NCBI RefSeq assembly: GCF_900639865.1
Contig: NZ_CAAAHX010000002.1
Coordinates: 330,148 to 394,147 of the forward strand
Source of the DNA: Legionella gresilensis
GTDB lineage: Bacteria; Pseudomonadota; Gammaproteobacteria; Legionellales; Legionellaceae
DNA length: 64,000 nucleotides
Reading direction: 5' to 3'
The notes under the pieces were generated by a model. That model did no database searches. It was not told the DNA's origin and was given only the letters and a program-made list of their open reading frames with translations. The position numbers and the translations under genes are program-made. Positions 1-8,784 of this stretch are shown piece after piece. Numbering within the stretch: the first letter of the stretch is position 1; each line of letters opens with the position of its first letter.

Positions 1-1
1 T

Positions 2-805
2 AAGAATTTTCCGGCTACATGGGATGAATTAGAAAACTTAGCCGTTCTTCTAAAAAAGAAAGGTTATCAATGTACTTATACTTCAGCTTATCCTGCATGG
101 ATACTTATTGAGGCTTTTTCTGCATTGCATGGCCTACCTTTATTTGACTTAGGAGAAAAAAAAGCAGTTTACAATAATACAGCTATTATTCATCACCTAG
201 AACGCTTAAGACGATGGCAAAAAAAACATTATTTTGAATATGGCGGTCGAGCAAGTGACGCTACATCACTCTTTACAAGTGAAAAATGTGTTATGTACAG
301 TCAATCCTCTGGTAGTTATAAAAGTATATCAAAACTGGTTAATTTCCGCGTTGGCGTTGCTGCTCTTCCACTTGATACTTCAGTGAGTCAGTTAAGATAT
401 AACAGTGTTAACGGTGGTGCTGCACTCTGGGCTGTTGCAGGTCAATCAGCTAAGGTATACGAAGGAATAGCTCAGTTTTATACTTATTTACTTAAATCCC
501 AAGTGCAACAACGATGGTATGAGAGTACAGGTTATATTCCTATTGGTATAAGTGGTAACTATGCTTTTATTATGAATAATAATGTGCAACCTGTTTTATC
601 CTTAGCACAAAAAGAATTAGCAAATACTATTCATCAAAAACCGCTTAATTTAGCAGCTATCCCTCAAAACCAAATTAGAAATATTAATGATGAAGCCTTA
701 GAAGCAATTTTTGCTGGCATTAAAATGCCTAAGGTCGCTATAAATGATGCTGTTACGCGTGCCAATTTTGCTTTAGTACGTTTCCTACGGAATACAAAGC
801 CTTAG
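2..805 (+). CDS. ugpB: sn-glycerol-3-phosphate ABC transporter substrate-binding protein, 3' part
   Basis: The frame is open from the left edge, so the start lies outside the window and only about 267 C-terminal residues are visible, against roughly 430 for the family. The protein binds glycerol-3-phosphate or glycerophosphodiesters in the periplasm for the UgpABCE importer. Seen in sequence: a TWDEL segment followed by a GYQCTYTSAYPAW stretch near the left edge, a YGGRASD segment, and NGGAALWAV, all typical of UgpB. The end carries the usual helical lobe (KSQVQQRWYESTGYIP). No other ugp gene follows downstream, so the rest of the operon must be to the left or elsewhere. The family assignment is from recognised motifs; the substrate is inferred from the family. 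Confidence 0.85.
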   Translation, partial: KNFPATWDELENLAVLLKKKGYQCTYTSAYPAWILIEAFSALHGLPLFDLGEKKAVYNNTAIIHHLERLRRWQKKHYFEYGGRASDATSLFTSEKCVMYSQSSGSYKSISKLVNFRVGVAALPLDTSVSQLRYNSVNGGAALWAVAGQSAKVYEGIAQFYTYLLKSQVQQRWYESTGYIPIGISGNYAFIMNNNVQPVLSLAQKELANTIHQKPLNLAAIPQNQIRNINDEALEAIFAGIKMPKVAINDAVTRANFALVRFLRNTKP

Positions 806-959
806 ATTATAAAATTAGTTAACTTTCTTTGCTCCATAGAATATTTATTTCGGTGTTAGGTTAAGTCTTTCTAAGATCAAACGATAAGATAATTAATAGA
901 GTTAGTTCTTAGTTCTAAATTTGACTATCTTAAATAAGAAAGGCACACGAGGTGCTCAC

Positions 960-1850
960 ATGAATCGAAAGTTAGCTGACACTGAACTTATTCTTTCTAA
1001 TAATAAAATTTATCATCTTGATATTGGTGCAGACGATGTGGCTGATACTGTTTTAACGGTTGGTGATCCAGAGCGTGTTGAGAGGGTAGCTAGATATTTT
1101 GATGTTATCGAGTTTAAACATCAGCATCGCGAATTTGTAACTCAAACGGGTTATTTTAATAATAAGCGACTTACTGTCCTTTCTACCGGTATTGGTACTC
1201 AAAATATTGATATTGTTTTAAATGAGTTAGATGCATTAATTAATATCGATTTTAAAAGTAAAATGGTAAATGATAAACTTCGTTCTTTAAATATTATTCG
1301 ACTTGGGACTACAGGCGCCTTACAAGAAGATATAGCTTTAGACAGTTTTATTGTTGCCAGCCATGCGATTGATTTAACCGGTATCTTACTTTACTACAAT
1401 CCTATTCAAAATAAAGAAGAAGAGGAACTTACTCGTCGTTTTACTTCTTATATGAAAGGAAAATTACCAGAAACAACCTTTTTAGCTTATGCAAGCGATG
1501 AAAAGTTAATGCAATCATTATTAACGACCTCTAGTTGCACAAAAGGAATTAGCGTGACATGTCATGGTTTTTATACGCCACAAGGGCGGCCCTTACGTGC
1601 AGGAGCAATGGATTTTAACTTTACTGAATACTTAGCAAGTTTTCCATTTAAGATACCACTAACAAATCTTGAAATGGAAACTGCGGCATTATATGGATTG
1701 TCTAAAATGTTAGGTCATCATTGCTGCTCTATTAATGTGGCTATTGCCAATCGGATAACTAAACAATTTACTTCTTCTGTGCATCTTGCAGAAAAAAAAT
1801 TAATCGAGTTTGCCTTAGAAACCATCGCTGCAATGCCATTAATGACATAG
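960..1850 (+). CDS. nucleoside phosphorylase (uridine/purine phosphorylase family)
   Basis: A protein of 296 residues in the PNP/UDP phosphorylase family. It is expected to split a nucleoside with phosphate into free base and ribose-1-phosphate in the cytosol. Motifs seen: VGDPERVERVA near the N terminus (phosphate loop), STGIGTQNIDIVLNEL, RLGTTGALQ, and NLEMETAALYGL, the segment that contacts the ribose. The ATG at 960 is chosen because GAGGTG lies at 949-954 with five-base spacing; a TTG 39 bases upstream in the same frame has no such site. Base specificity cannot be read from the sequence. The gene stands alone between ugpB and an effector-like gene. Confidence 0.85.
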   Translation: MNRKLADTELILSNNKIYHLDIGADDVADTVLTVGDPERVERVARYFDVIEFKHQHREFVTQTGYFNNKRLTVLSTGIGTQNIDIVLNELDALINIDFKSKMVNDKLRSLNIIRLGTTGALQEDIALDSFIVASHAIDLTGILLYYNPIQNKEEEELTRRFTSYMKGKLPETTFLAYASDEKLMQSLLTTSSCTKGISVTCHGFYTPQGRPLRAGAMDFNFTEYLASFPFKIPLTNLEMETAALYGLSKMLGHHCCSINVAIANRITKQFTSSVHLAEKKLIEFALETIAAMPLMT

Positions 1851-2143
1851 TATTTTAGATTTATAATTAATTAAAAAATACCATAAACTGAGCTTTAATC
1901 GTGTTAAATAATACAGCATTTTTATTTTAGCTCTAAAATTAAAAATAAAAATATTTTTAATTGTACAAAAGCCACTAAATTTCTAATTCTAATAACATTA
2001 TCCCATATAAAAGAGGTGTTTAATTATAGATTTTTTTATCTTTATTATATTATGGAATTAATTTAAAATATTAATCAATATTTGATCACTTGGTGTTATA
2101 ATTGTCCTATAATATATATTAATTTTCTCTGGATGAGAGGCTT

Positions 2144-3832
2144 ATGTTAGATGTTAGTCAAAGGCACCTTATTGAAAATGTTAATTTGTGGCTTAAGAGA
2201 AAAAAGCTAGGTTATCAGATTGGAAATACAGAGGATACTTGCTTGCGTATGTCAACTCTATGGTTAATGCATGCAGGAATGGGATTTTTAAAGCAATTAT
2301 ATCAAATGTATGAGGCAATTTCTGCATGGAACGGTAATGAAAATAATATTCAATTAGACCGAGCCTTTCAGTTTTTTATATCATTGTATGATATGACACA
2401 ACGTCCAGGTAACTTAGCGTATCACATTCAACCTGACAAACTTAGCCATCATAAAAAAATTAATATTAGCCTTCCTAATGTAAAAATAAGTGGTTCTATA
2501 TCTATGATTTGGCTCCCAGAAGAATTGGCTGATTTTTTAGAGCAGGATTCTAAGGATGGAGAGATATGGCTAATTAACATTTCTAATCATGCTTTCGGTG
2601 CTATTAAATTAACGGATGGATATTACCTTTATGATCCAAGCTTACCTACGTGGCCAATTGCCCCACAAAATATTGATAATCTAATCGGAGAATTAGTATT
2701 TCGCATAGAATGCGACGTAAGCAGTATTCCTTTATCGGTACATAAGGTTTACCTTGAAGATCAAGCAAAGCCAGATATGAAACTTGATATTGAGTCCTTT
2801 TTTAAAGAAGGTTTTGATACCATCGCGAGCCGGGTTAGTAACAAAGGAAGAACTGCTGCTATGTTAGCAGCACAAAATAATGACCTTTTCACTTTACAGT
2901 CTTTGAACCTGACTAAAGAAAATGTGGATCAAATAGATTCTCAAGGAATCAATGCCTTATTTTGTGCTGCCCAAAATGGTCATGAAGACTGTGTTAGCTA
3001 TTTAAGTAAAATAGGCGCTGACGTGAATTTTTTAGGCCCTGATAAACAAACTGCTCTATATATTGCAGCTCAATACAATCATTTTGATGTTTGTGTAAGG
3101 TTATTAGAATTAGGCGCTGATGTTAATCTAGCAACAGAAATTAATTCTAGTCCTTTGCATCTTGCTACTGAACATGGAAACGGCCACCTTATTGCTCACT
3201 TTCTTAAAGCGGGAGCTGATCCAAATGTACAAAGCGAAGATGGAATATCTCCCTTATATATTGCTGCGAAGAATGGAAATGTCGAATGTATTAAAATTTT
3301 GTTAGAAAATTCAGAAATTGATGTGAACATTAGTTTAGAAGATGATGGCGTGACTCCGCTACATATAGCTTGTGAAAATGGGCATTTAGAAATAGTTAAA
3401 CTATTACTAGAACATCCTAAAATCAAAATCAGTATGGAAAATGAAAATGGAGAAACAGCGTTACATAGCGCATGTGCAAGTAATTTTCCAGAAATAATAG
3501 AAGAATTAATAGCTAAAGGCGCTGCTATAGAGCATCCCAATAAAGATAACTTAACACCGCTAGCAATTGCCTGCGAGGAACAAAACTTCGAAGCTGCCAA
3601 TCTTTTGATAAAAAAGGGTGCAGATCTTTCATTAGTTAGAGCAGAAGGTGTTGATACTAAATGGCTTGAAGATAAACTAGTTGAGCAAGGTGAAAAAACT
3701 CCTTCTACTAGAACATATGGCGCCTTTTTCTCCAAAAAACGTCCAGCAGATTTTGCAGATTCTTCGCTTGAAATGACCAATAAGCACTTAAAACATGAAA
3801 GTGGTGAAGACGATAGTATTGTAAATAGGTAA
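2144..3832 (+). CDS. putative C58-like cysteine protease with ankyrin repeats, effector candidate
   Basis: A 562-residue protein with two parts. Residues 1-200 hold a possible papain-like catalytic set in the order seen in YopT/AvrPphB-type (C58) proteases: Cys33 in TCLRMSTLW, His149 in NHAFGAIKL, and Asp164 in GYYLYDPS. Residues from about 230 to 505 hold about eight ankyrin repeats with TPLHIA, LLLEHG-like and GADVN signatures. The tail (about 510-562) is charged, contains KKRP and ends in acidic residues. Ankyrin-carrying secreted proteins are common among Dot/Icm substrates of Legionella and Coxiella, so host-cell action is inferred. GAGAGG at 2135-2140 precedes the ATG, and a TATAAT lies at 2108-2113. 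The protease call is motif-based and not proven; the ankyrin call is firm. Confidence 0.8.
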   Translation: MLDVSQRHLIENVNLWLKRKKLGYQIGNTEDTCLRMSTLWLMHAGMGFLKQLYQMYEAISAWNGNENNIQLDRAFQFFISLYDMTQRPGNLAYHIQPDKLSHHKKINISLPNVKISGSISMIWLPEELADFLEQDSKDGEIWLINISNHAFGAIKLTDGYYLYDPSLPTWPIAPQNIDNLIGELVFRIECDVSSIPLSVHKVYLEDQAKPDMKLDIESFFKEGFDTIASRVSNKGRTAAMLAAQNNDLFTLQSLNLTKENVDQIDSQGINALFCAAQNGHEDCVSYLSKIGADVNFLGPDKQTALYIAAQYNHFDVCVRLLELGADVNLATEINSSPLHLATEHGNGHLIAHFLKAGADPNVQSEDGISPLYIAAKNGNVECIKILLENSEIDVNISLEDDGVTPLHIACENGHLEIVKLLLEHPKIKISMENENGETALHSACASNFPEIIEELIAKGAAIEHPNKDNLTPLAIACEEQNFEAANLLIKKGADLSLVRAEGVDTKWLEDKLVEQGEKTPSTRTYGAFFSKKRPADFADSSLEMTNKHLKHESGEDDSIVNR

Positions 3833-4072
3833 TAACTCTTAAAGTAGATTTTACCTGCTATAAAGCTGTAATTAAAAATTAAATATTTTATTCCTGAAAT
3901 TGGACTATTAGGCGTTTTAGATGGGTCTAATTACAGTAATAGCTGTTTTAGTAACACTGCTTAACTAACTTAGATCCTTAATCTCCTTATAAAATAAGTA
4001 CTTAGTGATCAAAATTGGAATAATATGATTATCTAATATACAATTATTTTAGGCAAGGAAAGGAGAGGGAAC

Positions 4073-4429
4073 ATGAAAATAAACATAAAAGGACTTATGC
4101 TGTTGCCTTTGTTAGGTAGCCTAACCGCTTGTGGTTTTGTCACCACAGGTGTCAGTGATTATACAACGATCTATAATCCAACGACTAGGGGCTGCTGTAA
4201 TGCAGTAGTAGTCGATCAACCTTGTTGTAAGAGAGTAGTTGTAAAACCTGTTGTTAAGACAGTCGTAGTAAAGCCTATTGTTAAGCGTTCTTGTTGTACT
4301 AAAGTTGTAAGGCCGGTTGTAACCACGCCATGTTGCTCTTCTGCTGTAGCTACTCCTGTTTATGATGCGGCAACAATTGTTGATACAGAACCTGTTGATA
4401 TCACAACCGTCAATTATGATTATTATTAA
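4073..4429 (+). CDS. small lipoprotein with four Cys-Cys pairs
   Basis: A 118-residue protein with a lipoprotein signal: a basic start, a Leu-rich core and the lipobox LTAC ending at Cys20, so it is probably a lipid-anchored envelope protein. The mature part is low complexity, rich in Val, Lys, Pro and Thr. It carries Cys pairs at 41-42, 51-52, 74-75 and 87-88, separated by VVVKPVV-type spacers, and a Tyr-rich tail. The regular CC pairs could bind metal or form disulfide cross-links; neither is shown. A strong ribosome site AGGAGAGG lies at 4061-4068. No named family is recognised. It is followed at once by a hairpin terminator. Confidence 0.75.
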   Translation: MKINIKGLMLLPLLGSLTACGFVTTGVSDYTTIYNPTTRGCCNAVVVDQPCCKRVVVKPVVKTVVVKPIVKRSCCTKVVRPVVTTPCCSSAVATPVYDAATIVDTEPVDITTVNYDYY

Positions 4430-4439
4430 TATAAAATTA

Positions 4440-4467
4440 AAGATAATGCCTTATAAGGCATTATCTT
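4440..4467. terminator. bidirectional hairpin between convergent genes
   Basis: The arms AAGATAATGCC (4440-4450) and GGCATTATCTT (4457-4467) are perfect complements with a six-base loop. The hairpin sits between the lipoprotein gene and the convergent WGR gene, so it probably ends transcription from both sides. There is no long T run. Confidence 0.6.
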
Positions 4468-4484
4468 AGCTGTAGGTAAGCTTA

Positions 4485-4952
4485 TTAAAACAAACTTAAT
4501 TGTTGATAAGGACTATCTACTTTAGGTGCTTTTTTATTAAGCTTGTTTGTTGGATTTTTAGACTTGATTGATGAAATAGGAGAATTAAGTTTTCCAGTTA
4601 TTTCAATATTATTCTTAACAGTATACTTACTTAAAAAAGGAAGAAGGGTAAGCAGTAATAGATTATTCGTCACCATAGAAACAAGCTTATAGCGTTGTTG
4701 CAGATAGTTTTTTATAAGACTGCATAATTGCTCTAAAGCGTGGTTATAGGAACTAAAAGCGATTAATCTTTTTTGGCCATTTTTAAGTCGCAGACCAGAA
4801 GAAATAACGATAGTCCAATCACCTAATAGATCTTTTTCTAAGCAAAGATTGTAATATCTCTTTGCTTTTTCAAAGCGCAGCTGGCACCAACTGTGATCGT
4901 AATGCAAAGTAATTTGATAGAGCCAAAAAATATCATTCAACTGAGGCCTCAC
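4485..4952 (-). CDS. WGR-domain-like protein
   Basis: A 155-residue protein. Residues about 12-90 fit the WGR pattern: a YYNLCLEKDLLGDWTIVI strand pair, a basic turn (GLRLKNGQKR), then an aromatic-rich helix region with FSSYNHALEQLCSLI and a QRYKL end. WGR domains are thought to bind nucleic acid or assist catalysis in larger enzymes; as stand-alone proteins their job is unknown. The Trp of the name-giving W-G-R is replaced (SSGLRLK), so the match is partial. The last 50 residues are basic and Ser/Pro-rich and look disordered. The GTG at 4952 is the only usable start before an upstream in-frame stop. Confidence 0.6.
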   Translation of the reverse strand: MRPQLNDIFWLYQITLHYDHSWCQLRFEKAKRYYNLCLEKDLLGDWTIVISSGLRLKNGQKRLIAFSSYNHALEQLCSLIKNYLQQRYKLVSMVTNNLLLLTLLPFLSKYTVKNNIEITGKLNSPISSIKSKNPTNKLNKKAPKVDSPYQQLSLF

Positions 4953-5012
4953 AATAAAAAAATCTTTGCTTTCTTGCCATAGCGATTATGTTAGCATGAT
5001 TTAGGAAAGGCA

Positions 5013-5438
5013 TTAATTAACAGATTTAAACTTAATTAAAGAATTAACAGCATTAAAGGCTGAAATATAACCACACAGACAAGGATCTTTGCTATCAAGA
5101 TTAGTTTGTAGCTCCTCTAAGCTTAAGCCTGTTATAATACCATTACCAACAATCATGCCCTGAAGAGCAAATTGAGTAAAGCAAGTACTGACATGATTCA
5201 TAATATAATGGTAATGATCTAAATGTTTTTTAAGAATTAATCCTAAAGCGATATAACCGTCAAAAGGGTTTTTATTATGATAATGATTAATAACGAAGGG
5301 AATTTCATAGCTACCAGCATTAATACTTTCTATTTGGTATTCATGGGAAGTCTCTTTAACAATTTCTAGACAGTTTTGTAATTGCTTAACTGATAATTCT
5401 GGATGGATATTAGATGATACAATCAATATTTTAGCCAT
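5013..5438 (-). CDS. divergent lumazine-synthase-like (RibH family) protein
   Basis: A 141-residue protein with the RibH core: SSNIHPEL near the N terminus (substrate pocket), AGSYEIPF (the usual PGxxEIP), and GLILKKHLDHYHYI in place of the family's G-x-x-x-K-G-x-T-x-H-f-D. RibH normally joins 5-amino-6-ribitylaminouracil and dihydroxybutanone phosphate to give lumazine for riboflavin. Here the catalytic His of that motif is kept, but the phosphate-binding G-A/E-T triad is replaced. The usual Arg near the C terminus is also not visible (GLSLEELQTNLD). It stands alone, away from other rib genes. It may be a second, altered copy; loss of activity is an inference. Confidence 0.65.
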   Translation of the reverse strand: MAKILIVSSNIHPELSVKQLQNCLEIVKETSHEYQIESINAGSYEIPFVINHYHNKNPFDGYIALGLILKKHLDHYHYIMNHVSTCFTQFALQGMIVGNGIITGLSLEELQTNLDSKDPCLCGYISAFNAVNSLIKFKSVN

Positions 5439-5700
5439 GAAACAATTGCCTAACTAAATAAATCCAGCTTACTTTAACACGCATTTTAAAAAAGTAAATC
5501 AGAAAACGGTCATTTTTATCTCTCTCATTTACTGTTTAAATATTGGACAAAATAAAAAATAAAAATTGTTTTAATTTAAACTCCAGCTTATTTATAGAAA
5601 TAAAAACTTAAAAAATGCTTTTTTTAAACATTTTTAACATAAGATCTAAAAGCATGTATTTGTGCGCTATAGTATAAATAAACATATCACTGAGAACATG

Positions 5701-5889
5701 ATGGTAAATATTATTAATCTTAATAAAAAAAGAAAGGCTAAAGTTCGTTTAGAAAAAGAAAAAAAAGCTGCTGAAAATCGCATTAAATTTGGAAGAACAA
5801 AGAAGGAAAAGCGAATAGAGAAGCAAGATATTAAACGTGATGAGCGTTATTTAGATAATCGTAAGTTGGAAGAAAAGGAGAAAAAATAA
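5701..5889 (+). CDS. DUF4169 family small basic protein
   Basis: About 62 residues, extremely rich in Lys, Arg and Glu. It matches the DUF4169 layout: an N-terminal VNIINLNKKRK, then NRIKFGRTKKEK, then a LDNRKLE end. The family's function is unknown; a nucleic acid or ribosome partner is plausible from the charge. Two adjacent ATG codons (5698 and 5701) are possible. The second is preferred because it gives the family-like MVNIINL start with a weak GAGAA upstream. Confidence 0.65.
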   Translation: MVNIINLNKKRKAKVRLEKEKKAAENRIKFGRTKKEKRIEKQDIKRDERYLDNRKLEEKEKK

Positions 5890-6000
5890 AAGCTAACTCT
5901 TGTAATATAGTTAGTTTCTTTTTATCAGGCGCTGGCTTAGATTTAATTGAGTTCGTAAAAATACCACTATCAATAAATTTCAAGTAAAAAGGATAGATGA

Positions 6001-6567
6001 GTGAGAGTAGCTTGGCTAGAAGTATTTAGTGATGTTGTCTTAGCAATCATAATTACTATTATGGTGTTAGAAATTAAATTTCCGCATGATGATTTCTCAA
6101 GTCTTATACCTCTTGTCCCAGTGTTCTTAAGCTATCTACTAAGTTTTATTTATATTGGTATTTATTGGAATCATCATCATCATCATTTATTTACTGCTGT
6201 CGAAAGTATTTCAGGTAAAGTTCTTTGGGCTAATCTAAATTTATTATTCTGGCTTTCACTATTTCCTTTTACTACAGGATGGATGGAAGAAAATCAATTT
6301 ACAGCTACTCCAACTGCAATTTATGGCGTAGTACTTGCAGCTATTTCTTATTATATTTTGGTGCATGTACTTATTAAGCATGAAGGAAAACAGTCTTTTA
6401 TAGGGAAAGCAATTGGCAAGGATTTTAAAGGAAAAATTTCAATTTTTTTATATGCCTTCGCAATTCTTATGGCCTATATCTTAACATGGGCTGCTCAATT
6501 AATTTATGTCATTGTGGCAATCATTTGGTTTATTCCTGATAAGCGAATTGAAAACTTAATAAAATAG
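6001..6567 (+). CDS. TMEM175-like (DUF1211) membrane protein
   Basis: A 188-residue integral membrane protein with about five to six hydrophobic helices. The first helix holds the FSDVVLAIIITIMVLEI segment that matches the FSDGVFAIAITLLVLEI signature of bacterial TMEM175 potassium-channel homologues. The Arg that usually precedes FSD at fixed distance is replaced by Trp5. Later segments (YWNHHHHHLF, LWANLNLLFWLSLFPF) also fit the family. A GTG start at 6001 follows directly on an in-frame TGA, with AAAAGGAT just upstream. Channel function is known only for some homologues, so transport here is inferred. Confidence 0.75.
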   Translation: MRVAWLEVFSDVVLAIIITIMVLEIKFPHDDFSSLIPLVPVFLSYLLSFIYIGIYWNHHHHHLFTAVESISGKVLWANLNLLFWLSLFPFTTGWMEENQFTATPTAIYGVVLAAISYYILVHVLIKHEGKQSFIGKAIGKDFKGKISIFLYAFAILMAYILTWAAQLIYVIVAIIWFIPDKRIENLIK

Positions 6568-6665
6568 TGAGTTAACGTGATTTAGGGAGCGGGTACCATT
6601 CGTTACCTGCAAAATAAGGAACTATTAAAGTATAGGCAAAACATAAAGTTAAATAAGAGGGAACT

Positions 6666-7580
6666 ATGAAATCATTAGATCTATATGAACCATGGCCAAC
6701 ATTGCCATATAAAGATTTTGCAACCACGTCTTATTTATTGCATATGGGCATGCAGGCTATTGGAAAATTAAAGTTAACAACGCCCTTTGAACCCCAATGG
6801 GCAAATGTTGCATTTGGTTTAACCAGTCGTGGTTTAACTACGGGCCCAATTCCTTATAAAACAGGAATATTTACAATTGATCTTGATTTTATTGCGCATA
6901 AAGTTATTTGTGCAACCAGTTGGCAATATATGGACGAGTTCCAATTACGATCCATGTCTGTGGCCGAATTTACCAAAACGTTATTTGGGTTGTTATCTAA
7001 GGCCGGTATAAATGTAGAAATAAATTTTATGCCACAGGAAATTCCCAATCCTATTTCCTTTAATAAAGATACAAAACAACAGATTTATAATAGCGAACAG
7101 GCTAATGCTTGGTGGCGAATTCTAGTAAGTTCGTACCGGGTGATGCAACGCTATCATGGGCGTTTTAATGGAAAGACGCCACCTATTGGTTTTATGTGGG
7201 GTACTTTTGATTTGCGAGATGCGCGTTATCAAGGCGTTGTCGTTCCTACTGAGGGTGTTAATTCAGGCTATATTCGTCGGAATGCCATGAATGAGTCGCA
7301 GGTTGAATCTGGATGGTGGAGCGGCAATGCCAACTACCCGCGGCCTGCATATTATTCTTTTATTTATCCGGAACCAAATGGAATTGAGCAATGTCAAATT
7401 AAGCCAGCCTCAGCACGATGGGATAATACTATGAAGCTGTTCATCCTGGATTATGATGATGTACAAAAATCTAAGACGCCTGAAGATGATTTATTAATAT
7501 TTCTAGAGTCAAGCTATAAGGCAGGTACAAAACTTGCGGGTTGGGATGAAAAACTTGTTGGTTTAGGACATCCTGTTTAA
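6666..7580 (+). CDS. DUF5996 family protein
   Basis: A 304-residue soluble protein. The start (EPWPTLPYKDFATTSYLLHM) and the following QAIGKLKL and SRGLTTGPIPY segments are the hallmarks of the DUF5996 family, whose function is unknown. Many Trp and aromatic residues are present, including SGWWSGNANYPRPAYYSF. In this family the C-terminal half is conserved (AGWDEKLV). The ribosome site AGAGGGA lies just before the ATG. It is a single-gene unit closed by a strong hairpin. No function should be assigned beyond the family. Confidence 0.8.
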   Translation: MKSLDLYEPWPTLPYKDFATTSYLLHMGMQAIGKLKLTTPFEPQWANVAFGLTSRGLTTGPIPYKTGIFTIDLDFIAHKVICATSWQYMDEFQLRSMSVAEFTKTLFGLLSKAGINVEINFMPQEIPNPISFNKDTKQQIYNSEQANAWWRILVSSYRVMQRYHGRFNGKTPPIGFMWGTFDLRDARYQGVVVPTEGVNSGYIRRNAMNESQVESGWWSGNANYPRPAYYSFIYPEPNGIEQCQIKPASARWDNTMKLFILDYDDVQKSKTPEDDLLIFLESSYKAGTKLAGWDEKLVGLGHPV

Positions 7581-7584
7581 TGAT

Positions 7585-7621
7585 TTGATTCATAACCTTG
7601 TAGCACAAGGCTATGAATCAA
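7585..7621. terminator. 16-bp stem hairpin between convergent genes
   Basis: The arms 7585-7600 (TTGATTCATAACCTTG) and 7606-7621 (CAAGGCTATGAATCAA) pair over 16 bases with one G-T wobble and a five-base loop. The hairpin lies between the DUF5996 gene and the convergent ferritin-like gene and can serve both. Confidence 0.7.
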
Positions 7622-7648
7622 TTTATGTAGCTGAATGTTAGTAAAGGC

Positions 7649-8200
7649 TTAGTTGTCCGTTAAGCTAATATTATATTCTTTAGCAATATCTAATAAGTCA
7701 TCCGCATGCTCTTCTTCTACCGCTAAAATCTCTTCTATCATTTTTCTAGTTGTTGAATCATTATCACCCAGAAAAAGAATCATTTCACGATAGATATCAA
7801 TAGCTATACGTTCTGCAATTAAATTTTCTCTAACCATCTCAGCAACTGTATTACAATCTACATAATCAGCATGGGAGTAAGCAGAAAATGTTGCCGGATT
7901 AAAATTGGGTTGTCCACCCAATTGCACAATTCTTTCAGCAATTTGATCAGCGTGTTGCTGTTCTTGGTTAGAATGTTCTAAAAACTCTTCTGCAGCAATT
8001 GTTGCTCCAAGCTCAGTAGCTTTGAAATAATGCTGCTTATAACGTAGAGTGCAAATCATCTCAGTTGCCAGCGCACTATTTAACATATCGTACATCGTGT
8101 CTAAGTCAATTTTATAATTTTCAGTAACGGCCCCTTTTTGTAAGTTATTTCGTGCTTGTTTCCGTATTGCTTCAATATCTACTAAAAATTTACTGTTCAT
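7649..8200 (-). CDS. ferritin-like protein (bacterioferritin/Dps-type)
   Basis: A 183-residue four-helix-bundle iron protein. A complete di-iron ferroxidase set is visible: Glu47 (ALATEM), Glu80 with His83 (NQEQQHAD), Glu130 (NLIAERIA), and Glu162 with His165 (VEEEHAD). Such proteins oxidise Fe(II) and either store iron or protect DNA from peroxide. No haem-ligand Met typical of classical bacterioferritin is obvious, so a non-haem ferritin-like role is likely. The ATG at 8200 is clear. The gene is monocistronic. Confidence 0.8.
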   Translation of the reverse strand: MNSKFLVDIEAIRKQARNNLQKGAVTENYKIDLDTMYDMLNSALATEMICTLRYKQHYFKATELGATIAAEEFLEHSNQEQQHADQIAERIVQLGGQPNFNPATFSAYSHADYVDCNTVAEMVRENLIAERIAIDIYREMILFLGDNDSTTRKMIEEILAVEEEHADDLLDIAKEYNISLTDN

Positions 8201-8462
8201 GCTTATCCTAAATATATAATTGACATGTATAACATATAGCTTAAAAAGCTTGTATTACAATTTTAATAAAATATTCTAAATTATATGCTATTAGAGTGCT
8301 TTAATCAGCTTTGAGGTGAAAAAAATATTTAAAGATGGTGTCTTTTTCTATTTATGAAGGATAAATTTAAAGATTTATCTTGATTGAAATAATCGAATTT
8401 ACTTTAAAATTGTCTTTTAAAGGTGTTAGTATAGCTATTTAACTTTTAGGGTATTTAATTTT

Positions 8463-8669
8463 ATGTCAGATAAAACTCGTGGGACAGTAAAGTGGTTTAA
8501 GGAAGATAAAGGTTTTGGTTTTATTGAAAGTAATGGCAAAGATTATTTTGTTCACTTTAGTGCTATTCTAAGTAGTGGTTTTAAAACGCTTTCGGAAGGT
8601 GCTGAAGTTTTATTTAAGCCTGCACAAGGTCAGAAAGGCCCACAAGCTGAGCAAGTTGAAGTTATTTAA
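8463..8669 (+). CDS. cold-shock-domain protein (CspA family)
   Basis: A 68-residue single CSD protein of standard length. Both RNA-binding motifs are present: RNP1 as KGFGFIE and RNP2 as YFVHF, after the family start GTVKWF. It binds single-stranded RNA or DNA and melts RNA structure. The 260 bases upstream hold no other gene and could carry a structured leader, but no cold box was recognised. A strong hairpin terminator follows. Confidence 0.9.
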   Translation: MSDKTRGTVKWFKEDKGFGFIESNGKDYFVHFSAILSSGFKTLSEGAEVLFKPAQGQKGPQAEQVEVI

Positions 8670-8714
8670 TTAGAATTATTCAAGCTTCTAATATTGAATT
8701 AACTTAATTTATAA

Positions 8715-8751
8715 AGATATTACTCATATTATGTTTGTATGAGTAATATCT
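8715..8751. terminator. 14-bp perfect stem hairpin
   Basis: The arms AGATATTACTCATA (8715-8728) and TATGAGTAATATCT (8738-8751) are perfectly complementary with a nine-base loop. The hairpin lies between the cold-shock gene and the convergent double-GNAT gene, so it is probably bidirectional. Confidence 0.7.
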
Positions 8752-8784
8752 AGTTTCGAATTTTATTTCTAATAAAGTTACATG

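Noticed and set aside
2082..2113. TTGATC and TATAAT boxes upstream of the ankyrin gene as a sigma-70 promoter
   Set aside because: Spacing between the boxes is about 20 bases and other AT-rich matches exist nearby; not firm enough to list.
3196..3780. 194-codon minus-strand open frame inside the ankyrin gene
   Set aside because: Antisense shadow of the ankyrin repeats; Ser/Cys-rich with no family signal.
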